Notes: generated from the letters alone by a model not told the origin. 64,000 nt of DNA from Acidilobaceae archaeon (GCA_027037535.1 JALVZQ010000007.1:299542-363541); one strand, 5' to 3'. Positions 41,477-51,242 are shown, numbered from the stretch's first letter. Translations and numbers: made by a program.

Positions 41477-42952
41477 GTGGTGAAGGAAAAAGTGGTACGT
41501 GCGTCTTTAGTGATAATAATTATAAATATAATGTTTATTATTAATCCAATTATATCTATAGCCGAAATCATGGATCCAAGCTTCATGGGTAATATAATTA
41601 TAGGCGACTCGGATGATAATCTATGGTCGGCATCAGCATTATCCAAAGGGGTATACCTTGTAGTGACTTCACAGTCATTCGGAGCATCAAGCTATGGCAA
41701 ATATAGTGGTAGTCTCTGGACGATACGGTTAGATTACAGAGGAGAAATTGTTTGGAGCAGGATATATGATATTGGGATACCTGCACAGTATTATGACTCT
41801 GCTTCACTAGCTGATGATAGCCTCATTGTTGTGGGAACCTCTTATAATTATAAAATAGGGTATATTGTTAAGATAAATTCTAGTGGTAGAGTCGATTGGT
41901 TCTATAGAGTAGTTCCTGCGACAAGGTACTATTACGAGTTTTTGACTGGAGTAGCGGCCGGACCAGACGGAAATTTTGTAGTTATCGGATCATACTTTAA
42001 TATGACAACTTATAGATTTGATCATCAAATTATAAAGATGAATCCCAATGGTACAATCCTTTGGTATAGAGATATACCATTATCTAGTTACGATATATTA
42101 TTCGGAGTCGATATATTTAATAATACGGTTGTCGCTGTATCATACTCCTATAATGGTCCATCTACAATTTACGTCATAAACTATTCTACTGGCGATCTAT
42201 TAAAGGTAAGAAATTATGGAGATTCAAACCTTAAACTCTATGATGTAACAGCAAATCCAAGCGGAATATATGCTGTAGGATACCTTCGAATTGGTTCATC
42301 CTATGATGGGATTATACTAAAAAGCGATTGGAATCTAACACTAAAAAAAGCAATATTAATAAACAACACGCTTAGTGGTAATTCAATAGAATGGCTTATG
42401 ACTATAACTACGAATAACTCATATCTATTCGTAGGAGGTTATCTAAACATAACTACGTATAATGTATCACTCGTTGCCTCATTCGATCAAGATCTTAACC
42501 TTTTATGGTTGACAACTTTCGGACAAGAAGATAAAGACGGATATACATATGATATAATTCCAAACTACGCGACAAATATTCTAGTAACAGGGTCGCTTCA
42601 AGAAGCAAGTACGGGTTACGACCCATACATACTTCAACTTAGGAATGGAGTATTTCCACAGAACTGTAATCTTAGAGTTATACGGTTAAACGTAAATACA
42701 ACAAATATAACAATAACTAGTTCTAGCGTCGCTCTCTCAGCTTATAATGGGGCACTTGACCTTACTAGTCAAACATACACAGTTATCAACACTTCAGGAG
42801 TATCTATCTTTAGCCTATGTGGCGGAAGAGTTGGAGGTAGGTTGATTGGTATATATGTTGGCGATAAAGTTTCACAGATCCGATATCTAAGTCCCCTTAT
42901 TATGCTAACAGTAGCATTTTTAATAAAAATAAAGAGTATGAAGTCCAGCTAA
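41477..42952 (+). CDS. Exported surface protein with beta-propeller-like repeats
   Basis: 491 aa from GTG 41477. Signal segment at about residues 8-30 (ASLVIIIINIMFIINPIISIA), then five to six repeats of a strand pattern ending in WxxR/D-IG or Y-DITAN-type turns with the unit VVGTSYNYKIGYIVKINSSGRVDWFYR, VVIGSYFNMTTYRFDHQIIKMNPNGTILWYRD, and so on, like the PQQ/SBBP-type propellers of archaeal surface proteins. C-terminal membrane anchor (about 472-488). Many N-glycosylation sequons. AT-rich. Function probably surface binding or catalysis; no active site is seen. Confidence 0.75.
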   Translation: MVKEKVVRASLVIIIINIMFIINPIISIAEIMDPSFMGNIIIGDSDDNLWSASALSKGVYLVVTSQSFGASSYGKYSGSLWTIRLDYRGEIVWSRIYDIGIPAQYYDSASLADDSLIVVGTSYNYKIGYIVKINSSGRVDWFYRVVPATRYYYEFLTGVAAGPDGNFVVIGSYFNMTTYRFDHQIIKMNPNGTILWYRDIPLSSYDILFGVDIFNNTVVAVSYSYNGPSTIYVINYSTGDLLKVRNYGDSNLKLYDVTANPSGIYAVGYLRIGSSYDGIILKSDWNLTLKKAILINNTLSGNSIEWLMTITTNNSYLFVGGYLNITTYNVSLVASFDQDLNLLWLTTFGQEDKDGYTYDIIPNYATNILVTGSLQEASTGYDPYILQLRNGVFPQNCNLRVIRLNVNTTNITITSSSVALSAYNGALDLTSQTYTVINTSGVSIFSLCGGRVGGRLIGIYVGDKVSQIRYLSPLIMLTVAFLIKIKSMKSS

Positions 42953-44083
42953 ACTCACATTGTTTTTATATTATCGTGAATACGGTAAATTAATCTCTTT
43001 GTTCCACATTCAGTCGTAAGCGTGTACAGTCATATAATATTGCTAGCTGCCTAGTAAAACTGATAACACATTGCTTCCGACATATATGAATGGGTGTTCA
43101 CTGTAAAACGACATCCTTTATTTAACCTATACTGCATGGGGGCTCTGTGTCCTCAGAGCCGACCGATAGTTTTCAGGAGGGGTATCAATCTTGTACTCGG
43201 GATTTTTCACTCAAGGTATTAATTTCTACAAAGAAGCCAACAATGAACAGAGAAGGAGTTTCTCGCAGACATCTTCGGTAGACAATACTGTACTATTTTA
43301 TCTTTATTCATTACTGTAATATAGTGACTAACAGTCATTACCCCTGGGTTTTTGATCTTTGTAAAGCATAGAGCAGTTATCCTCGGCTGCTTCTATATTC
43401 TCTTGATAACGTTTAGAAGTCTCTGCTTAATTTTGTAATTCAGACGAGCAAAAAGCTCACCTAATAAAAGTACAGTAAGACTCAAAATAGGTCCACGATT
43501 AATCGTAGCTCTTAAATTTATCCGAAGCTAAGCTCATTTATTTTCCCTTGTCCCAGAATACCGCAGGATTAAGTCCGACTAGGTCGAGGACCTCCCGGAC
43601 TATTCTCCTTATCTCGGCTTCTGGGTAATTCTAGTCTTCAAGCCAAATGCTATATTTTTATAAATGTCTGGATGGAGAAGAGTGCGAGGTCATTGGATAT
43701 TAACCAGATATTTCTATTTTCTAGAGGCAACCTTATCATGTCTGCATAATTAAAATGGATGTTCCCACTTAGAAGCTTTTGCTGTCAGCAAAAACTCTGA
43801 GGAGTTTGTTTTTGACATATCCGCTGAGGCTGGAGGAGTTTGGTTTTTATTTTTCTAATACAAAGGCTTAGATCGTCGAGGGCTAGCTATACTTTCATGC
43901 TTCTTAGTAAGATCGATCTTTGTCTATATCTCCTTGCAACTCTCTGATTGTTATTATTGGCATCTAGAGAAATTATTAGGTCCTTGTTAAGTGACTATAA
44001 GTATTCTCTAATGATAAGACAACTGTATATTGTAAAAATAACTACTAGTCTATGTACAAGTAAATTAGTGGGGTAATTCTAGA
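42953..44083. other. 1.1-kb region without an intact gene, with coding debris
   Basis: No open frame of normal coding quality. It contains decayed coding stretches: minus-strand 43538-43654 (listed separately) and a plus-strand frame near 43760-43850 reading LEAFAVSKNSEEFVFDISAE then a stop. A perfect 7-bp hairpin GGCTCTG/CAGAGCC lies at 43141-43160. The region looks like a former gene locus degraded by mutation. Confidence 0.5.
43538..43654 (-). pseudogene. Decayed C-terminal gene fragment
   Basis: The minus strand, ending with TAA at 43538-43540, reads NYPEAEIRRIVREVLDLVGL then NPAVFWDKGK, preceded by an in-frame TAG (43631-43633) and by SIWLED in the same frame. The amphipathic, protein-like sequence with an internal stop and no start is typical of a dead gene tail. 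Family not identified. Confidence 0.4.
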
Positions 44084-45433
44084 TTGGAGACTAGGATATA
44101 TTCTCCTACAGCCATACTAGGATACGGCTTTCCCAAGGAAAGCCTAGAAAGGGCCCTCCAAGAAGAACCAGATATTATTGCTGTGGACGCAGGATCCACT
44201 GATCCCGGACCTTATTATCTAGGAGAAGGAATACCATTCGTAACAGACTCCATGCTCTACAGAGACCTCACGCTACTAATAGAAGCATCGTACAAGCACA
44301 AGATACCCTTGGCAATTGGTACATCTGGCGGATCAGGGGCAAGGTCTCATGTCGACAAAACTCTCTCAATAATAAAAGATATACTTAAGGAGAAAAGTTA
44401 CAGGGCCAGGATAGCTGTAGTATATAGTGACGTCGATAAAAAGAAACTTATGAAGCTTCTTACAGAAAGAAAACACCGACCTCTCGGCAAAAACAATCCT
44501 TTGGGAGAGTTAACAGAGGATAAGATAAGAGAATCCACTCGAATAGTAGCCCAGCTAGGCATTGAACCTATAATGAAAGCCTTGGACGAGGAGCCAGATA
44601 TTATTGTAGCGGGCAGAGTCGTAGATGTAGCGGTATTCGCCGCACTCTCGTGGATAAGAAACCAACACAAGGGTTTAGCAGTTCACCTAGGGAAGGTCCT
44701 AGAGTGTGGAGCCATAGCAGCTGAGCCCGGAAGCGGTAGTGACGGCATGATGGGGATACTTAGAAACAATGAATTCGAGGTTTACTCAGTTAATCCTTCT
44801 AGGAGAGCCACCGTGTTGAGCGTCGCAGAACACGCACTATATGAGAGGACCGATCCCTTCAGGGAATATGTGCCGGGAGGATACGCAGACCTCTCACAGG
44901 CAACATACGAAGACGCTGGCTACGGGCATGTTGTCGTAAAGGGAACGGGCTGGGTCGATTTAGGTGAGAGATACGTAAAGCTAGAAGGTGCACGGCTAGC
45001 AGGCCACAGATATGTTGTTGTCGCCGGAGTACGTGATCCCTTATTCATATCGAGAAGAGAAGAGCTTGTAGATAAAGCCATTGAAGCTGTCAAGGAACGA
45101 ATACACGGAGAATACAACATATATGTTCACTTCTACGGGGCTAACGCAGTTATGGGTGACAGAGAGCCGAATCCAGTACCAGGCCATGAGCTTGGTATAA
45201 TCATCGAAGTGGTCTCAAGGGACCAAGAGCTGTCAAAGACGATAGCAGGCTCAGTGAGAAGCACGCTTCTCCACCTGGGATGGCCAGGACGCATAACGAC
45301 GGCGGGGAACCTGGCTTTACCCTTCAGTCCCAGCGACTTATATGCTGGAAAGACATACGAGTGGAGCATATGGCACCTGATAGAGGAACGGGATCCTCTA
45401 GAATTCTCATCCCTTAGGGTTCTAGAGGTGTAG
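44084..45433 (+). CDS. AtuA-family (DUF1446) protein
   Basis: 449 aa from TTG 44084. DUF1446/AtuA landmarks: ILGYGFPKESLERALQEEPDIIAVDAGSTDPGPYYLG, TSGGSGARSHVD, DIIVAGRVVDVAVFAALSW and the later FYGANAVMGDREPNP. AtuA proteins belong to operons that degrade acyclic terpenes or branched acids, but their reaction is not established. The next genes, DUF4387 (3 bases on) and MmgE/PrpD (15 bases on), are the usual partners, so the three form one catabolic unit. Confidence 0.9.
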   Translation: METRIYSPTAILGYGFPKESLERALQEEPDIIAVDAGSTDPGPYYLGEGIPFVTDSMLYRDLTLLIEASYKHKIPLAIGTSGGSGARSHVDKTLSIIKDILKEKSYRARIAVVYSDVDKKKLMKLLTERKHRPLGKNNPLGELTEDKIRESTRIVAQLGIEPIMKALDEEPDIIVAGRVVDVAVFAALSWIRNQHKGLAVHLGKVLECGAIAAEPGSGSDGMMGILRNNEFEVYSVNPSRRATVLSVAEHALYERTDPFREYVPGGYADLSQATYEDAGYGHVVVKGTGWVDLGERYVKLEGARLAGHRYVVVAGVRDPLFISRREELVDKAIEAVKERIHGEYNIYVHFYGANAVMGDREPNPVPGHELGIIIEVVSRDQELSKTIAGSVRSTLLHLGWPGRITTAGNLALPFSPSDLYAGKTYEWSIWHLIEERDPLEFSSLRVLEV

Positions 45434-45436
45434 GAT

Positions 45437-45751
45437 ATGGCTAGGCTCATTGATGCGGCGAGTATTATTAGGAGTAAAAACGCTGGACCATTCACCATAA
45501 CTATAGATATACTCTTTAGAGAGAAAGAATGCGCTGTTAAAGCCTATAGTTATCTAACACCTGAGAGGATAGCATCTTTATACAAGGAGGATCCCTCAAG
45601 GATAGAAGTAATCCTTTATGAGCCGGCTAACGCGGTCAAAATCAATATTCCGCGCAAGGTACCGGCCGGCCACCCCGGCGATACCGACGTTTACGGTGCA
45701 CAACAACACGCTCCTCTACTAGAGCTCGAGATACCTTTCGGCTGTAAATAA
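45437..45751 (+). CDS. DUF4387 protein, partner of AtuA
   Basis: 104 aa, the usual length. Motifs IRSKNAGPFTITIDILFREKE, LTPERIASLYKEDPSRIEVILYEPANAVKINIPRKVPAG and DTDVYGAQQHAPLLELEIPF match the family closely. In most genomes it lies directly beside or is fused to AtuA, and is thought to be a small subunit. Exactly that arrangement is seen here. Confidence 0.9.
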   Translation: MARLIDAASIIRSKNAGPFTITIDILFREKECAVKAYSYLTPERIASLYKEDPSRIEVILYEPANAVKINIPRKVPAGHPGDTDVYGAQQHAPLLELEIPFGCK

Positions 45752-45766
45752 CATAGAGGGCGAGTA

Positions 45767-47077
45767 ATGTTGAGAGAGGAGGTAGTAGCGGTCATCGTGG
45801 ATAAAATAATCGAGGCATACAATGAACACGGCAGACAAGAATTAGAAGCCGCTAGGACTGCTTTAATAGATACCTATGCAGTAATGGCCTCGGCGCCCAG
45901 AGTATACACGAAGGCTTCACAATACGCTATGAGCCTTGGGGAAACAGGTACGAGGGAAGGCATACGAGTACCTGGACTAGGCCATATGTCTACTCCTAGA
46001 GGAGCAGCCGCGGCAATGGCCTTCCTATCGCACAGCATAGAGTATGATGACTGGCTAGCGGAAGCCTTAATTCACGTGGGTAGTGTATCCATACCAATAA
46101 TACTAGCATATGGTAGAGAAAGACAGATGAGCGAGATTCTAAAGACCATCATAGCATCATATGAAGCAGCACTATACCTGGGGAGCTACTATGGTAGGAG
46201 CCATTATACATATTGGCACTCGACCTCGAGCACAGGAGCACTAGTAGCGGCAACCGCCTACATACTTGTAAGACACGGGCCGCAGAGAAGAATACTCGAG
46301 TCGGCAATAGATGTTGCATCCGCATACATGGGAGGACTGTGGACGGTAAACAACTCTCAAGCACTATATAAGCCCCTATCTCCGGCAAACGCGGTACTAA
46401 CAGGCCTATTAGCAGGAACCGCTGCTGAAACAGAACCTGCAAGGATACCGGGAGCACTACACGAGTCCTGCAGACTTCTGCGGGGAGAGTGCACATTGAA
46501 AATGTTTGATAAGAGAGGAATACTCCTTAACGGCTACAAGCTCTACCCAACATGCAGGCACAGCCACACTACAATAGAAGCAGTAAAAAGATTACTAGAA
46601 AAAACAAAGGTCTATCTCGACGGGATCAAGGAAATACAAGTAAGGGTATTCAAAGAAGCCATAAACGTGGCGGGAAAACAGTATCCTGTATCCGTTGAGG
46701 AAGCCAGGTTCAGTATACCACACCTAGTTACAACTATGCTTTTGTATAGATCAGTAGACTTCGAAACAATTAGCAAGTCACTTAACGATCCCAGAATAAA
46801 ATCGCTTAGAAGAAAAGTAGTCCTAGTAGAAGACGAAGACTATACCTCTAGGTATCCAGAAGAACAACCATCAACTGTCACAATAAAGACAGGAAACAAA
46901 CAGTATAGCGAGACAGTGCTTCATCCAAAGGGAGATCCACGACGAGGAGACAACAAAGAAGAGGTACTTAGCAAAGCAAGGAGCCTCAAAAAGTACATGC
47001 CACCTATAGACCAAGCAATACTAGATAAGCTAATAGACGCCGAACCAGACACGGTCTTAGCCGAGATCCTCGAATAA
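45767..47077 (+). CDS. MmgE/PrpD-family dehydratase-like protein
   Basis: 436 aa. Characteristic early motif ARTALIDTYAVMASAPRVYTKA, GAAAAMAFLSHSIEYDDWL (substrate-binding Asp pair), IIASYEAALYLG, HSTSSTGALVAATAYILV, and NGYKLYPTCRHSHTTIEAVKRL. The family includes 2-methylcitrate dehydratase, cis-aconitate decarboxylase and iminodisuccinate epimerase, so the exact reaction is open. Third gene of the AtuA operon: a hydration/dehydration or isomerisation step of a branched or dicarboxylic acid is a fair inference. Confidence 0.92.
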   Translation: MLREEVVAVIVDKIIEAYNEHGRQELEAARTALIDTYAVMASAPRVYTKASQYAMSLGETGTREGIRVPGLGHMSTPRGAAAAMAFLSHSIEYDDWLAEALIHVGSVSIPIILAYGRERQMSEILKTIIASYEAALYLGSYYGRSHYTYWHSTSSTGALVAATAYILVRHGPQRRILESAIDVASAYMGGLWTVNNSQALYKPLSPANAVLTGLLAGTAAETEPARIPGALHESCRLLRGECTLKMFDKRGILLNGYKLYPTCRHSHTTIEAVKRLLEKTKVYLDGIKEIQVRVFKEAINVAGKQYPVSVEEARFSIPHLVTTMLLYRSVDFETISKSLNDPRIKSLRRKVVLVEDEDYTSRYPEEQPSTVTIKTGNKQYSETVLHPKGDPRRGDNKEEVLSKARSLKKYMPPIDQAILDKLIDAEPDTVLAEILE

Positions 47078-47172
47078 TCACTACAATAAAAATATCGGGT
47101 AAAACCAAGATACATGACTAGAAAGCAAGCTATGCATACCCTTACACAAATATATGCAAGGGTGCCGATGAT

Positions 47173-47889
47173 ATGAGCGATGTAAAGCCACCAACATATG
47201 GAAAAGACGCATTAGAAAAACTAGAACAGTTCCCCAAGAAAATACTCAAATTCATAATAGTAACCAGCATACTAGTCGCGATAGCAATATACTATGCCTA
47301 TTACGTGACTGGAGAAAAAACAATTCTCATGGCATTTTTCATAGTCCTAGCAATGCTCCCAGTAGATATAGCAATAATCTACGGACTATCATCCTCATAC
47401 TATAAAAAGACGAGACAGTTCCTCACGGATCTGATAAAGCTACTAGAGCCAGAGGCATACGGAATCCTAAGACACTCAGGCTACACTCTTATATCTGCCA
47501 AGCGGAAAACAGGTGAGATCGTCAACATTCTTATACCAGATAATACAAGACTCTACGTAATTATAGTAAAGGAGTTTATGCCAAGAAAAGAGAAAAATGC
47601 TAAATCGTTAATAGAATTAACAAGTCTGAGCCTATATCTATCGAAAAAGATAGGTTTAGTCAAAAAACTGCTCAAAGTAAACAAGCCAACACTAAAATGT
47701 ACTATGTTAGAAAATGAGGTGAAAGGAGAAATAAGGGTTCTAGACCCATATAGACCTATTATAGGGTACGGTGATGGTGAGGCGATTATAGTCTTGTTGC
47801 AGTGTCCGAGGGGATTAAGTAGCCTCTCTCGTGAGGTGGAGAAGCTAGTAAAGCTTCATCTACAGGATTACAGCGAAGGATTTTTCTAA
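47173..47889 (+). CDS. Two-helix membrane protein with cytoplasmic domain, unknown function
   Basis: 238 aa. Two membrane helices (about residues 28-46 and 52-70), then a long cytoplasmic alpha/beta domain with KLLEPEAYGILRHSGYTLISAKRKTGEIVNILIPDNTRLYVIIVKEF and, near the end, GYGDGEAIIVLLQCPRG. I do not recognise the family. Single gene, with a ribosome-like GGGTGCCGATG start. Confidence 0.68.
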   Translation: MSDVKPPTYGKDALEKLEQFPKKILKFIIVTSILVAIAIYYAYYVTGEKTILMAFFIVLAMLPVDIAIIYGLSSSYYKKTRQFLTDLIKLLEPEAYGILRHSGYTLISAKRKTGEIVNILIPDNTRLYVIIVKEFMPRKEKNAKSLIELTSLSLYLSKKIGLVKKLLKVNKPTLKCTMLENEVKGEIRVLDPYRPIIGYGDGEAIIVLLQCPRGLSSLSREVEKLVKLHLQDYSEGFF

Positions 47890-48003
47890 GGAAGTAGTAT
47901 TGTTTCTCGACTTATTGTTCTTAAATTATTTGTAGCACCGGGTATCTCGATAGATTATTTATCTAGGAGTTATATCTATCGTAGAGATAATAGGTTCCTG
48001 GGA

Positions 48004-48894
48004 GTGACGGCGCCAGAGACAACGGGATATCTAGCAGCATTCATGTCAGGATTACTATTCGCGGGAAGCGACGTACTCGTAAGAAAAGCGGTAACAAGAC
48101 TAACACCGAGAGCAATGCTTGCAATAAGCCTCCTAGTGGGAACACCTCTCCTAGCAATATTCGCTATATTATCGGGAGATCCTCTTCCTCCAGCCAAGGC
48201 CGTGCTAGCATATGTTCTAGCAGGAATGTTCAATTTCGTCGCCGGAAGACTATTATTTTACCTGGCGGTATCGGCGCTGGGAGCAGCTACTGCAAGCGTA
48301 CTTACAAGCCCCACTATACTAGTCTCAGCGTTCCTAGCAGCGGTACTCTTGGGAGAGCCTCTATCGCTACTTCTAGTGGCAGGACTATCATTAACAACCC
48401 TAGGGGTATTCCTAGCCAGCTTCAGGCCGAGCGGAGTAGAGCTCCAAGGAGTCAACCATAAGCTAGGCCTCCTATCAGGGATCGCTTCGGTATTCATGTT
48501 CGCCTCCTCAGCAATCCTAGTAAGATATGCTGGTGTTCAAGGAGCGAGTCCCCTATGGGGTACAACGATCTCATATGCTTCAGCACTACCAATAGTGCTC
48601 ACATACACTTGGAGAGACCTATCAAGATCCATGAGATACAAGAACACTCTAGGAACAGCCCTAAAAGCAGCGATCTCTGCCGCAGCCATAGTCGCGCTCG
48701 CACAAATGTCAAGATACATAGCGTTAACAGACCTACCGGTTGCCAGAGCAGTAATACTAATCAGCCTCTTCCCGATTCATACAATATACCTTAGCCGAAT
48801 AGCAGGAGAAGCACTAATGGAGGAAGTCAGAATAAACCATGTAGTGGGCGGAGTCCTAGGAGTCCTGGGAATAATCGTGGCATATACTGCCTAG
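48004..48894 (+). CDS. EamA/DMT-superfamily transporter
   Basis: 296 aa from GTG 48004, ten membrane helices, two EamA repeats with the second beginning near GLLSGIASVFMFASSAILVRYAGVQGASPL. Likely metabolite or drug exporter. Its stop overlaps by four bases the convergent TusA-like gene. Confidence 0.9.
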   Translation: MTAPETTGYLAAFMSGLLFAGSDVLVRKAVTRLTPRAMLAISLLVGTPLLAIFAILSGDPLPPAKAVLAYVLAGMFNFVAGRLLFYLAVSALGAATASVLTSPTILVSAFLAAVLLGEPLSLLLVAGLSLTTLGVFLASFRPSGVELQGVNHKLGLLSGIASVFMFASSAILVRYAGVQGASPLWGTTISYASALPIVLTYTWRDLSRSMRYKNTLGTALKAAISAAAIVALAQMSRYIALTDLPVARAVILISLFPIHTIYLSRIAGEALMEEVRINHVVGGVLGVLGIIVAYTA

Positions 48895-49133
48895 GGCTTC
48901 TCCGCGACAACCGTATAGGTTAGCCCATCATAGGACTCGCTCCTCATCACTAGTCCTGAGCCCTTGAGTATCGATACTAGCTTATTGTATGGATAATAGG
49001 TCTCCTCACCTACAATCTCGACTACATCGCCACTCTTCATACTAAGCAGAATATTTGAGAGTCTTACTCGAGGATTCTCGGTACAAGTAGATGCTGCCGT
49101 AGCTGTGAGCTCTACTCTATATCCCTTACCCAT
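48891..49133 (-). CDS. TusA/SirA-like small protein
   Basis: 80 aa. Pattern: ELTATAASTCTENPRVRLSNILLSMKSGDVVEIVGEETYYPYNKLVSILKGSGLVMRSESYDGLTYTVVAEKP, i.e. Cys17 before a helix, Gly-Asp strand, helix, Gly, strand. In TusA this Cys (CPxP) carries the persulfide; here the motif is CTENP, so the usual first Pro is missing. Possible sulfur relay, though a DsrE-like or simple fold relative is possible. Single gene. Confidence 0.65.
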   Translation of the reverse strand: MGKGYRVELTATAASTCTENPRVRLSNILLSMKSGDVVEIVGEETYYPYNKLVSILKGSGLVMRSESYDGLTYTVVAEKP

Positions 49134-49268
49134 TGTGATAATCCCTCCTTAGACCAAGACTACGGGTTCTGCCCCATTATACGTGTATTTATTTACGTAG
49201 ACGGAGAACAGGATCCTATGTTTCTAAGTACATATCCCGGCAAGCCCCCATTTATAGGAACATACAAC

Positions 49269-50030
49269 TTAGGGAAAGCTAGATTGTTTCCGACTACGGG
49301 ATCCGCGTATTATACTAAGGTTGGCGGCAACTACTATGAGTGCTGAGGATAATATCATAACGATACCTGGCACTAGGAATCTTGCAGCTATCAATGATAT
49401 CCCGAGTGGAAGAAGATTAGTTCCTATCGAATAATATATCGATATTTTCCGGTACATGCCTGGCCTGCTTTCTATGTAAGCAAAGCTCTCGGGTCGAAAT
49501 AGTGCTAGCAAAGTTATGATAGCGGGTAACGGCTCAGTCAATAGTACCAGGGCATAAACTGCGGTCTTGTCAAATGTTGAGAGGGGAATTAATAATGATA
49601 TTGTGGCGAGGAGCTGGAGAATGAACATGACAATTATGAATGTCCGAGTAATAGGTGAGAGGGGAGTAATTATCTCGAGCTTGGTTGTGTCCTCCCCGTC
49701 TATTTCCTCGTCTATAACGTAACGTTCTGCTAGAACTACAGGGGCTAGTATAGATGCCATTGTAGAGCCTGCTATGCCGACCACGAATGCTATGAGGCCG
49801 GTATCTAGCCCGATTAGGAGTGATGAGGTCGCCGAGATAAAGCCCGTTATGAGGAGGCCGATACCTAGTATGAACATGCTCATCTCATAAAGTTTCTTGG
49901 AGGAATACACATGTGCGGGTACCAGGTCTTTTCGAAGCACAGGATACTTCTTCGTCCAAAGTATCAATGCTCCTAAAACTGAAATATAGGCTCCTAGTAG
50001 TGCCAATACTAGTTCTCCTGTTCCAGCCAT
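49269..50030 (-). CDS. Multi-helix membrane protein, PadR-operon member
   Basis: 253 aa from ATG 50030, with a GGGAGG site seven bases upstream, so this start is preferred over an in-frame codon at 50051. Six to seven membrane helices (for example about 8-28, 48-66, 71-95, 128-155, 160-180, 200-245). No family motif recognised. It lies three bases after the PadR stop, and the order CPBP protease, PadR, membrane protein is one operon. Confidence 0.75.
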   Translation of the reverse strand: MAGTGELVLALLGAYISVLGALILWTKKYPVLRKDLVPAHVYSSKKLYEMSMFILGIGLLITGFISATSSLLIGLDTGLIAFVVGIAGSTMASILAPVVLAERYVIDEEIDGEDTTKLEIITPLSPITRTFIIVMFILQLLATISLLIPLSTFDKTAVYALVLLTEPLPAIITLLALFRPESFAYIESRPGMYRKISIYYSIGTNLLPLGISLIAARFLVPGIVMILSSALIVVAANLSIIRGSRSRKQSSFP

Positions 50031-50032
50031 GT

Positions 50033-50365
50033 TCAATCTCCCTCCCTGCAAATAGTCTCTCCCAGTAAGCGCTTGGCCTCTCTAAGAATTTCCCTGTGGG
50101 CCACTCGTCCATCCTCGGTTATTGTATAATACCTGCGTAGCTTGCCAGAAGGGCCACGAGCCCAATGTCCTTTGATGAGGCCCTGTTTCTCCAACCGCTT
50201 CAAGACAGTATACACGGTGCTCTCAGCGGGAGCCTCGCCCAGTTTCTCGCCTAGCTTAATCCTTATCCAGTACCCGTGGAGCGGGCCATTCTCCACAAGC
50301 AGGTCTAGTACTATTAGTGACATGAGGCCTTTCCTCAGCTCGTCCAGTGTCTTCCTCTTAATCAT
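50033..50365 (-). CDS. PadR-family transcription regulator
   Basis: 110 aa, typical small PadR. N-terminal winged helix: GLMSLIVLDLLVENGPLHGYWIRIKLGEKLGEAPAESTVYTVLKRLEKQGLIKGHWARGPSGKLRRYYTITEDG. PadR proteins repress transporter and stress genes and respond to small molecules. It overlaps the upstream CPBP gene (8 bases) and abuts the downstream membrane protein gene. Confidence 0.93.
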   Translation of the reverse strand: MIKRKTLDELRKGLMSLIVLDLLVENGPLHGYWIRIKLGEKLGEAPAESTVYTVLKRLEKQGLIKGHWARGPSGKLRRYYTITEDGRVAHREILREAKRLLGETICREGD

Positions 50366-51242
50366 CTTTTTTCCCTGTCAATTGTTTTAGGATTATCACG
50401 AGTATACTTGCTGATGCCGCTACAGATAATCCAGCTGGGGGAGTAATTAGTGCTGATCCTGATATGAGGAGGGAGTATAGTCCTGCCACAGCGTTGATTG
50501 TTCCATGTGCTGCGGCGCTGACTAGAGTAGATCCGGTCTTGACTCGTAGCCATACAAGTAGCTGGGTGAACGATATTGTTGTGAGTGTGAAAACTATCAG
50601 GGCTACTAGGCCCTTTGCTGGAACTATGCAGGATTCTATCCCTGGTAGGCTATAATTGTATCCTGCTATTATTAAAGGAGCGTGCCAGAGTCCCCATATT
50701 ATACCGATGACTATTGCTGAGTTTGCTATTCCTATCCTGGGAGAAAGCATGTTTAGTAGCAGTCCTCTCCATCCTGCTTCTTCTCCTCCTACAGCTACAA
50801 TCATGTTTACAGTGGATCCTGCAAGTATTCCTAGAATTAACAGGACTAGTATTAACGATGCCTTAGTAATCGTGGAAGTCATTTGTGCTAGGAAGCCGCA
50901 GGATGATGGTTTCGAGCCAAACAATATAGAAAACACTAGTGCCATGGTATATAGGGTAATAGCACTAGATCCGGCCAGGAGGAGGTTTCGTATATTAGGA
51001 TTTATGAGGCCGAGTTGGGTTCTCCACTCTGAGAGCCGGTTATTCAGGTATAGGACTGTTAGTGATGCTATTAGTGGTAGCATCATACGTACTATGGCTC
51101 CTATCAGGAAAAAGACTTGGTTTAGTGGGTTCGTTGAATGTAGTAGTGGTAAGAGCAATGTGTAGTCAAGTATGTAGGCTGGAATGAAGGCTATTGCAAG
51201 GTATATTGTTATATCTCGTGTCTCTTTGTGCTGGCCTTTCAT
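50358..51242 (-). CDS. CPBP-family intramembrane metalloprotease
   Basis: 294 aa, about eight membrane helices. Catalytic motifs: GGEEAGWRGLLLNML (EExxxR, about residue 152), GIIWGLWHAPLIIAGYNY (the HxxxB segment) and AAHGTINAVAG (His-x3-Asn/Asp). CPBP/Rce1-type proteases process prenylated, bacteriocin or envelope substrates; some are immunity proteins. First gene of the PadR operon. Start ATG 51242 follows GAGGTATAATC (site GAGG). Confidence 0.9.
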   Translation of the reverse strand: MKGQHKETRDITIYLAIAFIPAYILDYTLLLPLLHSTNPLNQVFFLIGAIVRMMLPLIASLTVLYLNNRLSEWRTQLGLINPNIRNLLLAGSSAITLYTMALVFSILFGSKPSSCGFLAQMTSTITKASLILVLLILGILAGSTVNMIVAVGGEEAGWRGLLLNMLSPRIGIANSAIVIGIIWGLWHAPLIIAGYNYSLPGIESCIVPAKGLVALIVFTLTTISFTQLLVWLRVKTGSTLVSAAAHGTINAVAGLYSLLISGSALITPPAGLSVAASASILVIILKQLTGKKDD

